Assembly (NCBI RefSeq): GCF_033118175.1
Contig: NC_083701.1
Location: forward strand, 52,961,001 to 53,025,000
DNA: 64,000 nt
From: Dama dama
Taxonomy: Eukaryota; Chordata; Mammalia; Artiodactyla; Cervidae
Reading direction: 5' to 3'
In this document: in pieces, positions 23,337-35,669 of the stretch
How the letters are laid out: every line of letters begins with the position of its first letter
Position numbering within the stretch: the stretch's first letter is position 1
Notes under the pieces: model-generated
What the model was told of the DNA's origin: nothing
The model's input: only the letters and a program-made list of their open reading frames with translations
Database searches by the model: none
Position numbers and translations under genes: made by a program

Positions 23337-26202
23337 AAGAACAAAAATTATTATGCTTAACTTTTTGATTGGTTTCTTTTATATTAAAAGAAATAGCAGA
23401 GAATCAAAAAATTTAAGAAATCAAATTTAAATATGCAGTTAAAAATCAAATAAAGCATAACAGAAAATTATTTTAGCTAAAAGTAAAGTATATCTTCAAG
23501 CACTTATATAAAATCATAAAATTTGTTCTTGGAAAAATTAGAATAAAGATTCCATCCATTCTAACAATTAGCAGTTTTCTCTCTTGGATAAATTGCAAAC
23601 GAGATATCTCATATTTACTTGCTGGCATTTAGATCAGGTGGGATCAAGTTTCCAAACCACACAATTGGAGATAAGGAGCAAAGTTTTCAAAGTTGCCCCA
23701 AATTGAAGCTAGTTGTTTCCTAAGAGTTTTAATTTCATCTCAATGTCCTCAGAGAGAATTTTGCTGAAAGTTCCATATTCCTGGAAGATCTCACTTATTT
23801 TCTAATAATAAGTAAAGTTTCATTATTTAGAACTACCTATCTAATACTCTAAATATCTTAAAAATACTATTGAGGGCCCTAATAATATGTCAATCAATAG
23901 AAAGTACAATTTATTTGAGCCACTTTGCTCAAAATTTACACAAATGTTTAAATTAATAAAGTTGACATATTTCATGATAATTAGTAAGTTTTCAGGATTG
24001 CTGATAAATATTGGTTTATCAGAAGACAACATATGTGAAGAGAATACTGGTATTATAAGAAATTATTTGTTTAACACATTGTGTCAAAATGTATTATCTA
24101 ATGAATGTTTTAAGTTAACTTTCAAGCAAAAAGGAAGCATCATATTCAGTAAACTCCCTTAGAAATAGAACAGATAATTCATTTTCCAACTACAGGTCAC
24201 AATTAATGTTGTACTTTCTATATAATAACATCTGAGTGGAAAAGAATTCTGTTAATTTACCAAATAGCATATTTAAAACTTCCAAATAAAGAATCTCATC
24301 AGTACTTTCACTGAATTCATTAGTTATGAGTTTGGAACCCTTCCTATAATCAAGTAAATACAACTGTATAGACATAAATCAAAATATCTTGAAAAAATAT
24401 AAGGTTGTTATTGTCAATATGTGAATGCATTTTGATGTAAAGATATTCATTCACCACCATAGTACCTAAATATGGTAGACTCAAAGGATTTCCATTTTAG
24501 TCAATGTAATACTGATGACTCTCAGTATCTTTCCTACTGTCTTCTCTTATATTTGACATATGTTAGGAATATAGGAAGAAATTGAGTTTTATCCAACTTC
24601 ATGGAAACTGTCAAAAAGACAAGTTTCAACCCTTTGAACTATAAGCGTGTCCTAAATTGTCTTCACCACATAATACATCTTTAAAATTACTTGGCCATGT
24701 TAGAACAGTCTTCTCATGATGAGGAATTATAACAACCCTTTCTTTTCAATGGATAGATCTACTGTCCTTTGTTTAAACACTTTTATATTTGGCAAATATA
24801 TGGTAATACATGGCAAAAGGCACAAAGTCATAATTGGTAGATTCTGTATCATTTTTCAACAGTGAGAGTAAGAGGGCCTGTTTTTTTCTAATAAACCAGC
24901 ATAAATATTCTTGGTCTCTGTGAAAAATTTAACTGTGGAAAAATTCCTTTAAAATTATATATAAATATGTCAGGCACCTATGAGATACCAAAAGCACATA
25001 AATACTAAAATTTAAAGATCACCTCACTTCCTGAACCAATTTATGAATTAACAAGAGTCATCAAACACTGCCCCTCCCAAACATCAAACTATCAAAATGT
25101 CTTTTTTTACCACGGATAGAAAAATCTTTGGAATTTTTTTCATGATGATTACGATAATTTTCTCAGGAAAGGCTGTTTCCTTTTACAAAGTTTGAAACAT
25201 CTTTAGATGTTTTCACTTTTTTGACTTGTTAATATGAAAAGAATGTTGGTTATAGGAAGAAAAGTGATCCATTTTTTAAATGGGTGAGCTTGAAAATTAA
25301 AAAAGTGATTTCACTTGCTTCTACCTTACAATAGCAAGCAGCAAAACTTGGCAAGAGGTTTTGGGTTCCACATTATCATAGCACTGCAGACATAGAACTG
25401 GTCATAAGCTCATTTATCTTAACACTTGGTGTTATTATTGTCTTCTCTGTAAAAAAAATTGTAAAGTTGCATAAAATCTATTTTCTATTTGGATCAGTAA
25501 TAGGTGAATATATAAATTTATTATAGAATCAGAGTTAATGGACTATAAACAGTTGACAAAATTATATTCCAAAAAAGTTTTTAAAAGGACAGATTCTACT
25601 AATCATTTAATGAAATTTTCCCAATATCTATAAGTTCCTTTATCTTATGTGCCAAGCATTTTACTTATTTCATCATTAGCTATACTTGATTATGCCATAG
25701 ACATTCATCAAGTGGCACTAAAAATAGTAAGTTCAGACTAAAATAATTTTTAAATCCTAACCTTGGAGTTCTGACCTGACAACAAGTAAAAAGGCAAGGA
25801 GACGTCAATTCATCTAGGATCCTGACTCTACAGCATCTACAAGAGTTAAAATAAGTCAACTGGAGTATAGATGATATTAAGTTATATAGAGTCAATCAAG
25901 CTAGACCTCAATGACTTTAATTCAAAAAGCTTTTCAGAAAAGAGAACATTTCAGGCCCAAGTTGGAATCAGTTATTGATTTCAGTCAAACTACCTGCCTT
26001 GCAGGATAACTAAGACAAGTTTTACATATACTATTATGTATTTATATTTGTATTTTAGTATACATTATTAGTATAATATCATTGCATGAGTGAACCTTTA
26101 ATTATCTTTATTAGGGTTTATCATATTTCTTTCATGAAAATAGAACTAGAGCAAATACATTAAAATGAGATCAGTACTAAAATAGGAAATGTTTTACTAT
26201 CC
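23337..26202. other. Repeat-poor single-copy block
   Basis: About 2.9 kb with no ruminant retroposon. Open frames (for example 23887-24162 plus, 91 codons) are AT-driven and show no motif. Nothing points to exons. Confidence 0.5.
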
Positions 26203-26345
26203 CAGTGGTCCCTAATCCAGGTTGTGCATTAAACTCTCCAAAAGAATTTTTAAATACTGCAGCACAAACTCAACTAGAGACCAACTGAAGAAAAATCTCC
26301 AGAGATGAGGCCAAAACATTGATAATTTTCATTGCTTAAGATCTT
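26203..26345 (+). mobile_element. MER5A-like (hAT-Charlie) fragment
   Basis: 'cccagtggtccctaatccag' at the left end and the following order of short matches resemble MER5A. Old and non-autonomous. Confidence 0.5.
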
Positions 26346-26371
26346 AATTGACTTAAGAATTCACTTCATTA

Positions 26372-26605
26372 TCATAGTGGCTGAGAGCATACTCTAATCT
26401 ACCAGGATTTGAATCCTAGATCAATTTCAGTATGCATATGACCTTGAGCAACTTACTCATTAAGTTTTTTCATCTGTAAAATAGGTATATTAATAGTATC
26501 TGCTTCATAGAGTAGCTGTAAATGAATCCATGGAAAGAACCTAGGATAACACCGAGCATATACTATGGGTTCAATAGGTAAAATAATTATTGTGGTTTTA
26601 TAATT
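26372..26605 (+). mobile_element. MIR SINE
   Basis: Clear MIR order: 'catagtggctgagagcat', 'gaccttgagcaacttactc', 'catctgtaaaataggtata', then 'gggttcaataggtaaaat'. Nearly full length. Confidence 0.75.
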
Positions 26606-26859
26606 ATTATCATCAAAGTAGACATTTTTAATTCTTTAGTGGTGTCTGAAATCAATGTTCATTTACTTATTAGAAGCTGGGATATACCTACTTATATAAA
26701 ATGAAGCATCTATCACAGAAAGAAACAGTTTACTACAAAGTAAAATAATCCAGTGAGTGACTCTGCTGCTGTTCAGATGCTTTAGTCTTTAAAAGTAGAA
26801 CTTGAACCATGTGCATGCAGTTTTAATTTCTCCCTTTGTAAAATCTTTTAGACATAGAA

Positions 26860-27075
26860 AAGTGAAAGGGAACGTGTTAATCACTCAGTGGTGCTTGATT
26901 CTTTGCGACCCCATGGACTGTAGCCCGCCAGGCTCCCCTGTCCATGGGATTCTGCAGGCAAGAATACTGGAGTGGCTTGCCCATGCCCTCCTGCAGGGGA
27001 TCTTCCCAACCCAGGGACCGAACTCAGGTCTCCCTTATCCATTGTAGGCAGATTCCCTGAACCATTAGGGAACCT
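26860..27075 (-). mobile_element. Bov-tA SINE
   Basis: 'agtgaaagggaacgtgttaa' to the head near 'accattagggaacct'. Probable TSD GACATAGAA (26851-26859) against GACAGAGAA (27076-27084). Confidence 0.88.
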
Positions 27076-27279
27076 GACAGAGAACTTTAAAGTCTCTTCT
27101 GGTTCTAGTTCCATGAGTGTATTTTTAAAATATGGTATAAACTAGGCAAGATTTTGGATACTGGATTCCTTTGTTTTGGGGTGCAGGGCAAGGGTGGGGG
27201 AAGAGAGATACTAAATTCTAATAGAAGCAATGCTCATGACCTTTCTCAAGCTATCCTGAAGCCAAGTATCTAAATAGCT

Positions 27280-27425
27280 AATGTTTACGATGCAGGTGTA
27301 GTGATAGATATGTTAACTAGTTTGATTATGATGACTATTTCACAATGTGTATGTATATAAAACACAAGCTGTACATCTTAAATATATACATTTTTTTTCA
27401 GTTATACCTTAGTAAAGAGGAAAAA
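27280..27425 (+). mobile_element. L1MA-type 3' end
   Basis: 'tgatagatatgttaactag', 'ctatttcacaatgtgtatg' and 'gttataccttagtaaag' follow the L1MA 3' UTR. 5' truncated. Confidence 0.6.
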
Positions 27426-28287
27426 AAGAAGAGAAATAACATCACATTTGCTTGATTGGTCAAGGCAATTAAAAACCATAACATTACAATTTGAACAAAA
27501 CTTTTAGTTTTAATTTTGTTTTTTGACCCAAACAAGTTTTAATAGACCAAGTAGAGTAGGAGACCAAAAATATGATTAGACATAATTAAAAATCTTATGT
27601 GTAAACCTACCTTAATTAATTAAAATAATTATATATAATATTTGACAAATACAAACAATATATGAAATAGAACTGATATATTAGGCTTGATAATAAAACT
27701 CACAGTCTTGAATCCACTGTCTTATTTCAGCAGAACACTGTCAATATCTTTACATCTCCTTGTATTTCCTGCCAGCATCCTCTTTTCTGAGAGTTCACTG
27801 CCGATCTGAATTTTGTGTATCATTCCCTTGCTTAAAAATTGGTTTCACCATATATGTATGTATCCCTAAAGGATACTTTCTTTTGTATTTCTTGTTTTTG
27901 AACCTTGTTAAAATGACATTATGCTGTAAAATATATATGTGTATATATAGAGTTTAAAGAATTTATGGCAAAAAGTGAAAAATATTTTCTCTAATTCTCT
28001 TGATTTTCCCCATAATTAAATCATAAAGTCAGCTTAAAGAAGCCAGTTCAGTGATACAGCTTGACAGTCCTTTCCTGCCAGGAGAAAAAACTTTAAAAAT
28101 GGATATCCTTGAATATTATTCTTTGGCCATGAATAAAATGGTGGGCACTAAAATAATTTATCTTTCATCAGGAAAAATTACCAGAGGAATTTTTCAGTAT
28201 CATGTCTCTAGTTCATCACTTATTTAATTCTGTAATAACTATTACATAAAACTACAGCATAACTATTACGGTATTTTAAAATCATAT
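27426..28287. other. Single-copy AT-rich DNA
   Basis: Nothing recognised. A TATATATGTGTATATATA run lies near 27931-27948. Confidence 0.45.
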
Positions 28288-28673
28288 TGTCGGGGCAGTG
28301 TGTCATTTCCTTGGTTCTGTCTTGCCACAGCAAAGATTTTTTTGAGGCAATGTACCAGTGTTACAGCTAGGTTACAGCTCAGAATTTTATTCAGCAAGCA
28401 AAGGAAAGTACACCCTGGAGGCATGAGGGTGGGCCAGCCTGAAAGTAGAAGCCTTAATCCATCTTGGCTTCCTCTTTTTATTCATTTGTCTCCTCCCCAC
28501 TGAGTCTGCCTATACAAATCAGGCTAGCCAAGAAGGGGGAGTGTTTGTTCCTCCTGAAGTTCTCACTCCAGTCCCTGGATTTTCTTTTGTTCTGTTTTCA
28601 CTGGCTTTTCCCTTTCTTTGTCTTTTAGCCACTGCCATTTTGGAATCCTTTTTCCTATTCTAACTACCTAACA
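28288..28673 (-). mobile_element. Solo ERV LTR
   Basis: A 386-bp segment begins TGTCGGGG and ends CTACCTAACA, i.e. TG...CA ends, with a 4-bp repeat ATAT on each side (28284-28287 and 28674-28677). Four-base duplications are typical of class I (gammaretrovirus-like) ERVs. On the minus strand a TATA-like ATAAAAAG (about 28474-28483) precedes an AATAAA (complement at 28386-28391) by about 90 bases, as in an LTR. No internal retroviral sequence adjoins it, so it is a solo LTR. Subfamily not assigned. Confidence 0.65.
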
Positions 28674-30191
28674 ATATAATAGTAGTTTCTATTAAATTTT
28701 AAAAATATAATAGAATCACATCAGTTTGAAAAGAGATGGAATCTCTTTTCATACATAACTGGATGGAAAGAACATTTAGATTTTAAAAACTCTGAACACA
28801 GAGAAGGATCAACATTTTCAAAAACACAGGTAGTTCAAAATAGGAGAAAAACCAAGACAAATGCCTTATGTTTAAAAAAAAAAAAGGTGTCTATCTCCTA
28901 GCAAGGTTTTAAGCTTATAAAGTTATAGAAAATTGTTATTAATCTGTTCTGAATAATGTCTAACACAACACCATGTATAGTTTGATGGATTTGATCATGA
29001 CATTTTAAAATACCTTCTATTATCTCTCAACAAGTTAGCTTTGAAAATTTGTGTTTGAACTGGAGAAATTAATTTATTTGATCCTTGCAAATATTCTGCT
29101 AACTGGTAAAACCAAAAGGGCAGAAGAGATCATCTAATTTCCCCTGCTGGATATAACAGTGAAATCCCACTGATTGGTTATACAGTAAAATGCTGCAGTT
29201 TTTCAGCAGGGTAGCTGAGAGATTGAATAAGGATTCTACCTAGAGCCTATTGTTTCTGTAGGAATGAGAAGTTATCCTGAATAAGGAACCAATCAACAAC
29301 TGCAATTTAGCAAACTGAAATCACTTCAATTTGACCAATCTTACTGAAAAACAATTTGAGCCTTGAATATGAGAAGGATGAGGTACTTATAGAGAGGAAC
29401 TCAGTAAGGATAACATTTTTGAAAATTTGCAGCCTGAGGTTTTTAATATGCAACATGTTTAAGGAAAATGATTGAAAAAGACATCCTAATGGTCTGAAAA
29501 TAAAACTACTACCACGGGAAGAAATACAGTTAAGAGTTCTTATTAGCTCTAGGATACTTTAGTTTTGGGAAAGATAAACAAATTTCATCTCTCTTGATCC
29601 CTCATTTGATCAAAGGAATAAAGGGAAAGTTTTATTCTGTGGCAATAATGTAGAATGAGCAACTCATTGGTGCTCACTCACATTCTACAGGGAGCACAAA
29701 TATAAATTTTTTCCCCCCTAACTTGAAGATTTTTGTTTCTGTTTGCTTTTCAGATTTCTTCCTTTAAATTTTCTTTTAAAGACCTTAAGAAGTTAGAAAT
29801 ATAAATACAAAATATGCTTGAATATTTTTTAAAAAACTGCAAATATGCCCAACCTGTATAAAACTTAAGGCTGACATGGCAAAGTTTCTTTTTTTTAACC
29901 TAATAGTCAAGCAGAAATGTCTAATAACATTTTGTCTAATAATGTGAGGGCACACCGAGATACACACAAAGATTCTGCCAAAGGAGTAGGCAGAGATGGA
30001 AACTGAGATCCAGGCAAAACTGAGTCAGCATTTCTAGGGCAGAGCCTACAAATGTCCCCAGAGAGAAGAGTAAGTAGTATGTTGACTGTGGTGGCCAGAG
30101 TTAATTATGGAAGACCAGCAACTAGGTCAATGATGAGGACTGGTGGCTAAGAGGAAAAGAACAGAATAAAGTCAAGAATAAAATTAAGGCC
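28674..30191. other. Single-copy DNA
   Basis: About 1.5 kb with no named repeat. An A run lies at about 28873-28885. A small inverted repeat (GTAGAATG at 29651-29658 and CATTCTAC at 29682-29689) brackets a 23-bp loop. Confidence 0.45.
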
Positions 30192-30360
30192 TGTTAGAAT
30201 AGTGTTTCTCAGTCTTTTTGATAACCAGGTGAAAGCTCTCTCGGGGAACATGCATAAAGGCACACAGCAATTTGTAGGCAATTACAGGGAGATCCCAGGC
30301 GCCCTGAAGTACAGCTATAGACCTCCCACACATTCCACCCAGGTTAAAGATTCTATTATG
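30192..30360 (+). mobile_element. hAT/Charlie-like non-autonomous fragment
   Basis: 'agtgtttctcagtctttttg' at the left and 'ccacccaggttaaagattc' at the right resemble an old hAT MER element. Two overlapping frames of 66-69 codons here are chance. Confidence 0.45.
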
Positions 30361-30950
30361 GGCACAAGATATGAAATTACACAAGCACTTCATTCCTTAT
30401 GATGATAGTTTCAAAGTCAAGCGGCTTACAATTTTATGGAAATAAAACAGGTATAGATTGTAATAAAGAAATCAACTGTATTGCAGGGATATATCTATGG
30501 AAGTTCTGAAATGACTGAATATATTAACAAAGAACACATCAACTTTGCATAAGATGACTACCTTGTTCTACTAAACATGACAACAAATAAGAGATACATG
30601 TTGACAAATGGTTTAACATAGCACTATAAATACAAAACTAAGAATATTCTGGGGAAGACCTTCCCACACAGTGATATCAATCACTTTATCAGCATTGATT
30701 AGATTGCTTTCAAAAAGCTACGAGATTTTAAAAAGTATTCTTAAGTTTTCTCTTTTGTTGAATCTCATTTTGTATACTCCATCCCTAGAAATAACCTCCA
30801 AGAACAATGACCCAAGAAACAAAATTCATCTATCATCCCTTTAAACTTAGAGCCAGCTGTTTCTGGGAGTGTCAATGAACATACCAAACTGAGTGAGCTG
30901 AGTGACTGGCTGGGTGACAGGGGTTCCCGTGAGGTCCCCGCTAGTTTTGA
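30361..30950. other. Single-copy DNA
   Basis: No element recognised. Confidence 0.45.
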
Positions 30951-31094
30951 GGGGCTTCCCAGGTGGCCCTAGTGGTCATGGCAACCCACTCCAGTATTCT
31001 TGCCAGGAGAATCCCTTGGACTGAGGAGCCTGGAGGGCTACAGTCTACTGGGTTGCAAAAAATCAGATACGACTGAAGCGACTTAGCACACACA
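30951..31094 (+). mobile_element. Bov-tA SINE with internal deletion
   Basis: The head 'ggggcttcccaggtggccc' joins directly to 'catggcaacccactcc', so the tRNA-like core with box B is missing. The 3' half is normal to 'cttagcacacac'. Confidence 0.85.
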
Positions 31095-32544
31095 AGCAGG
31101 AACTGTCCAAACTACTCCTTATATATTTTTAACAAATACTGTGTTGATGTTTCTAATGTTTTAAAATACAGCATACTAAATAAATATATTTCATTATTTT
31201 TTATTCCCTAAAAATTTACAACAGACTGTAAGAAAGTTTTTAATGTTATAGCAAAAATGTTTAAGGATCACGGAAAAAAAAATCATTTTCCCTGTTGATT
31301 ATTAAGATTTCTTTGCATGGTTTGAATACTTACATTCATTTTTGTAGTTCTAAGCTACCATGCAAAGTTAGGACTCTCTGTATCTGCTTTGACGAGAGAC
31401 TACTGTATGTATTATCTGCCCTTCTCTGTACCTTTCACCTAAATTCGCTTAGTAATGTAATATAGAGCCTTAATCCTGGGTTTAGAGGAGTCCACTTTCC
31501 TTTAAGCTATGTTTGAATGGACTGGGGAGGAGTGCAAAGAGCAGAGGGCATAAGGTTCCACAACTAGGAATTGTCAAAGGACTTATTTTAGAAACAACTA
31601 GTCTGTTCTCAAGGTATGTATCCACATTCTTCTCTCTTTCACTTTTCTAAATATGCAGTTCTTAATAACTAAAAGACACAATTTAAGAAAAATGCAGGCA
31701 CATAATAATTTGTACAAGTGTCCTCTAAAAATCAGGAACAATGACAGAAAAGAAAGATATATTGAATCTAAATAAATCTCCCTGCCTGTGCAAAATTATC
31801 CTCTTCAATATACTTCATAATACTTCATCTAGACTAGTTTTAAATGCCTTCAGGGATTGTATTAGTAATATTGTATACTATACCTCTGTTCTCTAAACTT
31901 GCCACCATAATGAGCTATAATGAGGATGGAGTGGCAGCCAGAATAATATTTCCCTTACATTTTTGTCAATTTAACTAAATCATATGGTGATATTTTCTTT
32001 TGTGTAGAGATTTTAATCATTTTATTTACTGGTATTGCATATATTACCGAAAATTCAGGGGAAAAATGAATCTATTTTCTAGTCCTAAATGGCAGCCAGG
32101 TGGATATGTAATTACTCTAAATGACATTCAGAGTAAATTACAGGCAGGTAAAAGTTTTGTTGAACAATCTCAGAATACATGGACCAATAAAAGGCTATAA
32201 AAAAAAAAAGCTACTGTCTTAAATCAATCTATTGTGGAATAGCTCCATTTCAAGAGACGTATTGAATTTTAAGAAAAGCAAGAAAACCTTGAGGGAAGAC
32301 ATAGATCAACATTATTCTCTTCTCAGATACTAAATGTAAGGATGATTTCAGTTCATACTTTCTTTGAATTGATTGTGGAAAGAGAGAGTGCTTTTTAAAG
32401 CCACTTTTAATTTTAATTTATTTCTCAGAATAACACTTTTCAGAGACTTAGTTGCAAATCAGAGAAAATAATAGATATTTTTAGGGTTAATGTTATTAAA
32501 GCAGAAAATATGTGAGGGCATTTTATCACAACATCTAGACAGGA
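31095..32544. other. Single-copy DNA
   Basis: About 1.4 kb, AT-rich. A plus-strand 66-codon frame (32000-32200) has no recognised homology. Confidence 0.45.
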
Positions 32545-32815
32545 GTAGTGAGTCAGACTGGGTGTAGAGTTAACCGATTTAAATACAGTTCTGCAATTTA
32601 GCTATCAGATATGGATCCACGTGTTTCAGTGTCCACTAGTGAGGAACTGAGTTGAGGTTACCTTACCCAACATTTATTAGCTATGAGATTTGGGCAGGAT
32701 ATTTAACATCGTTGTGACTTGGTTTCACTTATGTAAAATGCAAATAACAATAGCATGTAACCAATTTTTGGTGAGAATTAATATGATTTTTAATACATGC
32801 CAATGCTTGGCATGA
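32545..32815 (+). mobile_element. MIR-like fragment
   Basis: 'acatttattagctatgagat', 'aacatcgttgtgacttgg' and 'cacttatgtaaaatgcaaat' follow MIR order. A stretch in the middle (about 32620-32665) does not fit and may be an insertion. Confidence 0.5.
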
Positions 32816-32924
32816 AATAAGAGCATTCATTCACACATATAAAAACTATTGAGCACTTATTATGAATAAGGAATTCTTCTAAGTGCTGGAGATAAAGCAG
32901 TAAACAAAACAAAACCACTCTCCT

Positions 32925-33115
32925 GGGATAAACAACAAAGCCCTACTGTATAGAGCAGGGAACTATACTCAATACCCTGTGATTAACCACAATGGAAAAA
33001 AACATAAAAAGGAATGTATACATGTGTATAACTGAGTCACTTTGAGGCACAGCAGAGATTGGCACAACACTGTAAATCAACTATGCTTCAATTAAAAATT
33101 AAAAAAAAAAAAAGC
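32925..33115 (+). mobile_element. 5'-truncated cetartiodactyl L1 3' end
   Basis: A 191-bp insertion ending in an A run, with 'gggaactatactcaatacc' and 'actgtaaatcaactatgc'. TSD AAACCACTCTCCT (32912-32924) against AAATCACTCTCCT (33116-33128). The TSD shows that this L1 tail moved as its own short copy. Confidence 0.8.
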
Positions 33116-33267
33116 AAATCACTCTCCTTAAGTAACTCACTGTGAGGAGACAGGTAAGTTACTTTTTTTTTTTTTTTTTACATCCAGGAGCAAATGATTA
33201 TATTAGATAACAATCAGTGCTGTGAAAATGAAGGAGGTAAGCGGGAATAAAACATAACAGGAGTGTG

Positions 33268-33521
33268 AGACTTCCCAGATGATCCCATGGTTAAGAATCT
33301 GCTTGCAGTGCAGAGGACAGGGGTTCCATCTCTAGTCAGGGAGCTAAGACCCCACATGCAGCTGGGCAACTAAGTCACAACTACTGAGCCCTTGTACCAC
33401 AACTAGTGAGTCTGTGTACCTCAATGAAAGACCCCACCTAAGGCAACAAAGACCCCGAGTGCTACAACTAAAACCTGACCTAGCCAGATAATTAAAGAAA
33501 GAAAGGGAAAAAAAGCAATGA
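33268..33521 (+). mobile_element. CHR-type SINE
   Basis: Head 'agacttcccagatgatccc', body 'gaccccacatgcagctgg' and 'cacaactactgagccc', then an A-rich tail. A short repeat GAGTGTG on both sides (33261-33267 and 33522-33528) is a probable TSD. Confidence 0.78.
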
Positions 33522-33542
33522 GAGTGTGTGTATAGTGTTTAG

Positions 33543-33878
33543 TATATGAGCTTCCAGGGTAGCTCAGCTGGTTTCTTTACCCCAGTTTGAAGGAGACCCC
33601 AGTTTGATTCCTGGGTAGGGAAGTTCCCCTGGAGAAGGGACAGGCTACCCACTTCAGTAATCTTGGGCTTCCGTGGTGGTTCTGATGGTAAAGAATCCAC
33701 CTGCAATGCGGGAGACCTGGATTCAATCCCTGTGTTGGAAAGATCCCCTGGAGGAAGGCAGGGCAAGCCACTGCAGTATTCTTGCCTGGAGAATCCCCAT
33801 GAACAGAGGAGCCTGGCTACAGTCCATGGTGTCACAAAGAGAAGGACACGACTGAGCGACTAAGCAGACACAACACAC
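33543..33878 (+). mobile_element. Dimeric Bov-tA SINE
   Basis: Two tRNA-headed units lie in tandem. The first (33549-33662) stops inside its Bov-A part at 'cagtaatct'; the second (33663-33878) is full length. One TSD, AGTGTTTAG (33534-33542) against AGTGTTCAG (33879-33887), brackets both, so they inserted as one unit. The same junction occurs in 49210-49566. Confidence 0.85.
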
Positions 33879-34271
33879 AGTGTTCAGAGGGCCCTTCTCT
33901 GCAGGTGACATGTGAGTATTGCTGAAAGAAGTAAGGGGAGGACCCAAATGCAGTTGTCTGCCGAGAGGAGTCCATACAGAGGGAGCTATAGATGCAAAGG
34001 CCTTAGAAGCAAGTTTGCTTAGCCACGTTCCGGAGCAACGGAGGGGGCCAGTGTAGCTGGAGCGCAGAGAAGGGAAAGAATGGTAGGAAATAAAGACCCA
34101 GGGAAATCAGGGTACTGTGTCTTGAGATCTCTGGGCAGCAAAAGAGCCCCGTTTTCCTGCATGAAGGAGAGATTGGTCAACATGATTACAGGTATTTCTG
34201 CAGTCACATCCATCTGTTTCTGTTACTATTTTATCCTGCTCTCTAAGTAAGGGACTTTTCTGTCTCTGTTT

Positions 34272-34425
34272 CCTTGTAGTCTTCCTCTTCTTCCTCCTCC
34301 TTCTCTTGTCCTCATCCTCTCCTCCGTGCCCTTCCCACTCTCTCTCCTTCTTCTTCCATTGTTTCCTCTTCCTCATTTTCCTTTTCTTGTTGTTCTTGTC
34401 CTCTTCTTTCTGATTCTACTACTCA
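34272..34425. repeat. Polypyrimidine tract
   Basis: About 150 bp of almost pure C/T on the plus strand ('cttcctcttcttcctcctcc' and similar). It yields a spurious Lys/Arg/Glu-rich frame on the minus strand (34107-34376). Confidence 0.85.
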
Positions 34426-34463
34426 GTGGTAATAGGGATATTTATCACACATTTTGAAATAAT

Positions 34464-34611
34464 TTGGCTTCCCTAGTGGTTCAGTGGTAAAGAACCCGCC
34501 AGTGCAGGAGATGTAGGTTTGATCCCTGGGTAGGAAAGATCCCCTGGAGAAGGAAATGGCAACCCACTGCAGTATCCTTACCTGGGAAATTCCATGGACA
34601 GAAGAGCCTGG
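34464..34611 (+). mobile_element. 3'-truncated Bov-tA SINE
   Basis: Normal head 'ggcttccctagtggttcag' and body, but it breaks off at 'gaagagcctggtg', missing the last 70 or so bases. Retroposition truncates 5' ends, so this 3' loss is a later deletion. Confidence 0.85.
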
Positions 34612-34961
34612 TGAAATTCTAAGCTTAAGACCCTTAAAGAAATATACCCAGGACACAATAACCTTAAAGAAATCAGGAAGATAACAATAGGAATAATAGG
34701 TGATAAATGTTTAAAGTTTAAGAAAAAGGAAAGCTGAAGTCAGAACATCCAAAAATAGGGCCATTTTTCGCTAATCCAGAATGAGAAGAGCCAGTGTGGC
34801 TAATCAAAAAATTAGCAAAACTAATATCTGCAAGAACCAGTGTGTAGCATTTCTGCTGTGGGAGTCTCTGCCCTTCATCTCCCTGAAAGTGATCAGCTTC
34901 TATTTATTTTCCTTTACCTTGTGTTTTTACTTTTCCATTTGCATTTCTCTATAATGAGTAT

Positions 34962-35227
34962 TGAAGAAGGCAATGGCAGTCCACTTAGGTACTCCTGCCT
35001 GGAAAATCCCATGGACAGAGGAGTCTGGTAGGCTGCAGTCCATGGGGTCGCTAGGGGTCGGACACCTGAGCGACTTCACTTTCACTTTTCTCTTTCATGC
35101 ATTAGAGAAGGAAATGGCAACCCACTTCAGTGTTCTTGCCTGGAGAATGCCAGGGACGGGGGAGCCTGGTGGGCTGCCCCTCTGTCGCACAGAGTCGGAC
35201 ACGACTGAAGTGACTTAGCAGCAGCAG
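34962..35227 (+). mobile_element. Bov-A2 SINE
   Basis: Two Bov-A units joined by the linker 'cactttcacttttctctttc', with an AGC tail. TSD AATGAGTAT at 34953-34961 and 35228-35236. No tRNA head, as expected for Bov-A2. Confidence 0.92.
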
Positions 35228-35236
35228 AATGAGTAT

Positions 35237-35444
35237 GGGCTTCCCTGTTGGCTGAGAAAGTAATGAATCTGCCTGCAAATCCGGAAACCTGGGTTTGATC
35301 TGGGTCAGAAAGATCCCATGAAGGAGGGCATACAACCCACTCCAGTATCCTTGCCTGGAGAATCCTCAGGGACAGAGGAGCCTTGTGGGCTACAGACCAC
35401 AAAATCGAAAAGAGTTGGACATGACTGAGTGACTAAGCACACAT
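35237..35444 (+). mobile_element. Bov-tA SINE at the same target site
   Basis: Begins 'gggcttccctgttggctg' immediately after the Bov-A2 TSD and is itself followed by a third copy of AATGAGTAT (35445-35453). The two SINEs therefore used the same 9-bp site in succession. Confidence 0.9.
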
Positions 35445-35669
35445 AATGAGTATAAATGTTCACATTAATACTCTTGTTAACCATCCAATTCTTCTCTTCC
35501 AAGATGCGCTCATTTATGTTCTTTGCTCATTTTTCCACTTGGGTTTCTTGTATTTTTCTTTTTTACACGAAAGAATTTCTTTTATTGAAATCTGTACATA
35601 CAAAGAAATGCATTAAATCTACCACAATTACATATGAGAGCTGAAAGATTACTGGTAACTAAATACCAT

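Larger units (their letters stand above)
32816..34115 (-). mobile_element. Old L2 backbone carrying three insertions
   Basis: Reversed L2 sequence is readable in pieces: 32816-32924 ('ttgagcacttattatgaat', 'ataaagcagtaaacaaaac'), 33116-33267, and 33888-34115 ('gatgcaaaggccttag', 'ggccagtgtagctggag'). An L1 end (32925-33115), a CHR SINE (33268-33521) and a dimeric SINE (33543-33878) interrupt it. A T run of 17 lies at 33163-33179. Confidence 0.55.

Noticed and set aside
34107..34376. A highly charged Lys/Arg/Glu-rich frame resembling a nuclear protein
   Set aside because: It is the translation of a polypurine strand; the same happens at 45338-45608.
34953..35453. Three AATGAGTAT copies as a CRISPR-like or satellite array
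   Set aside because: They are target-site duplications around two unrelated SINEs.
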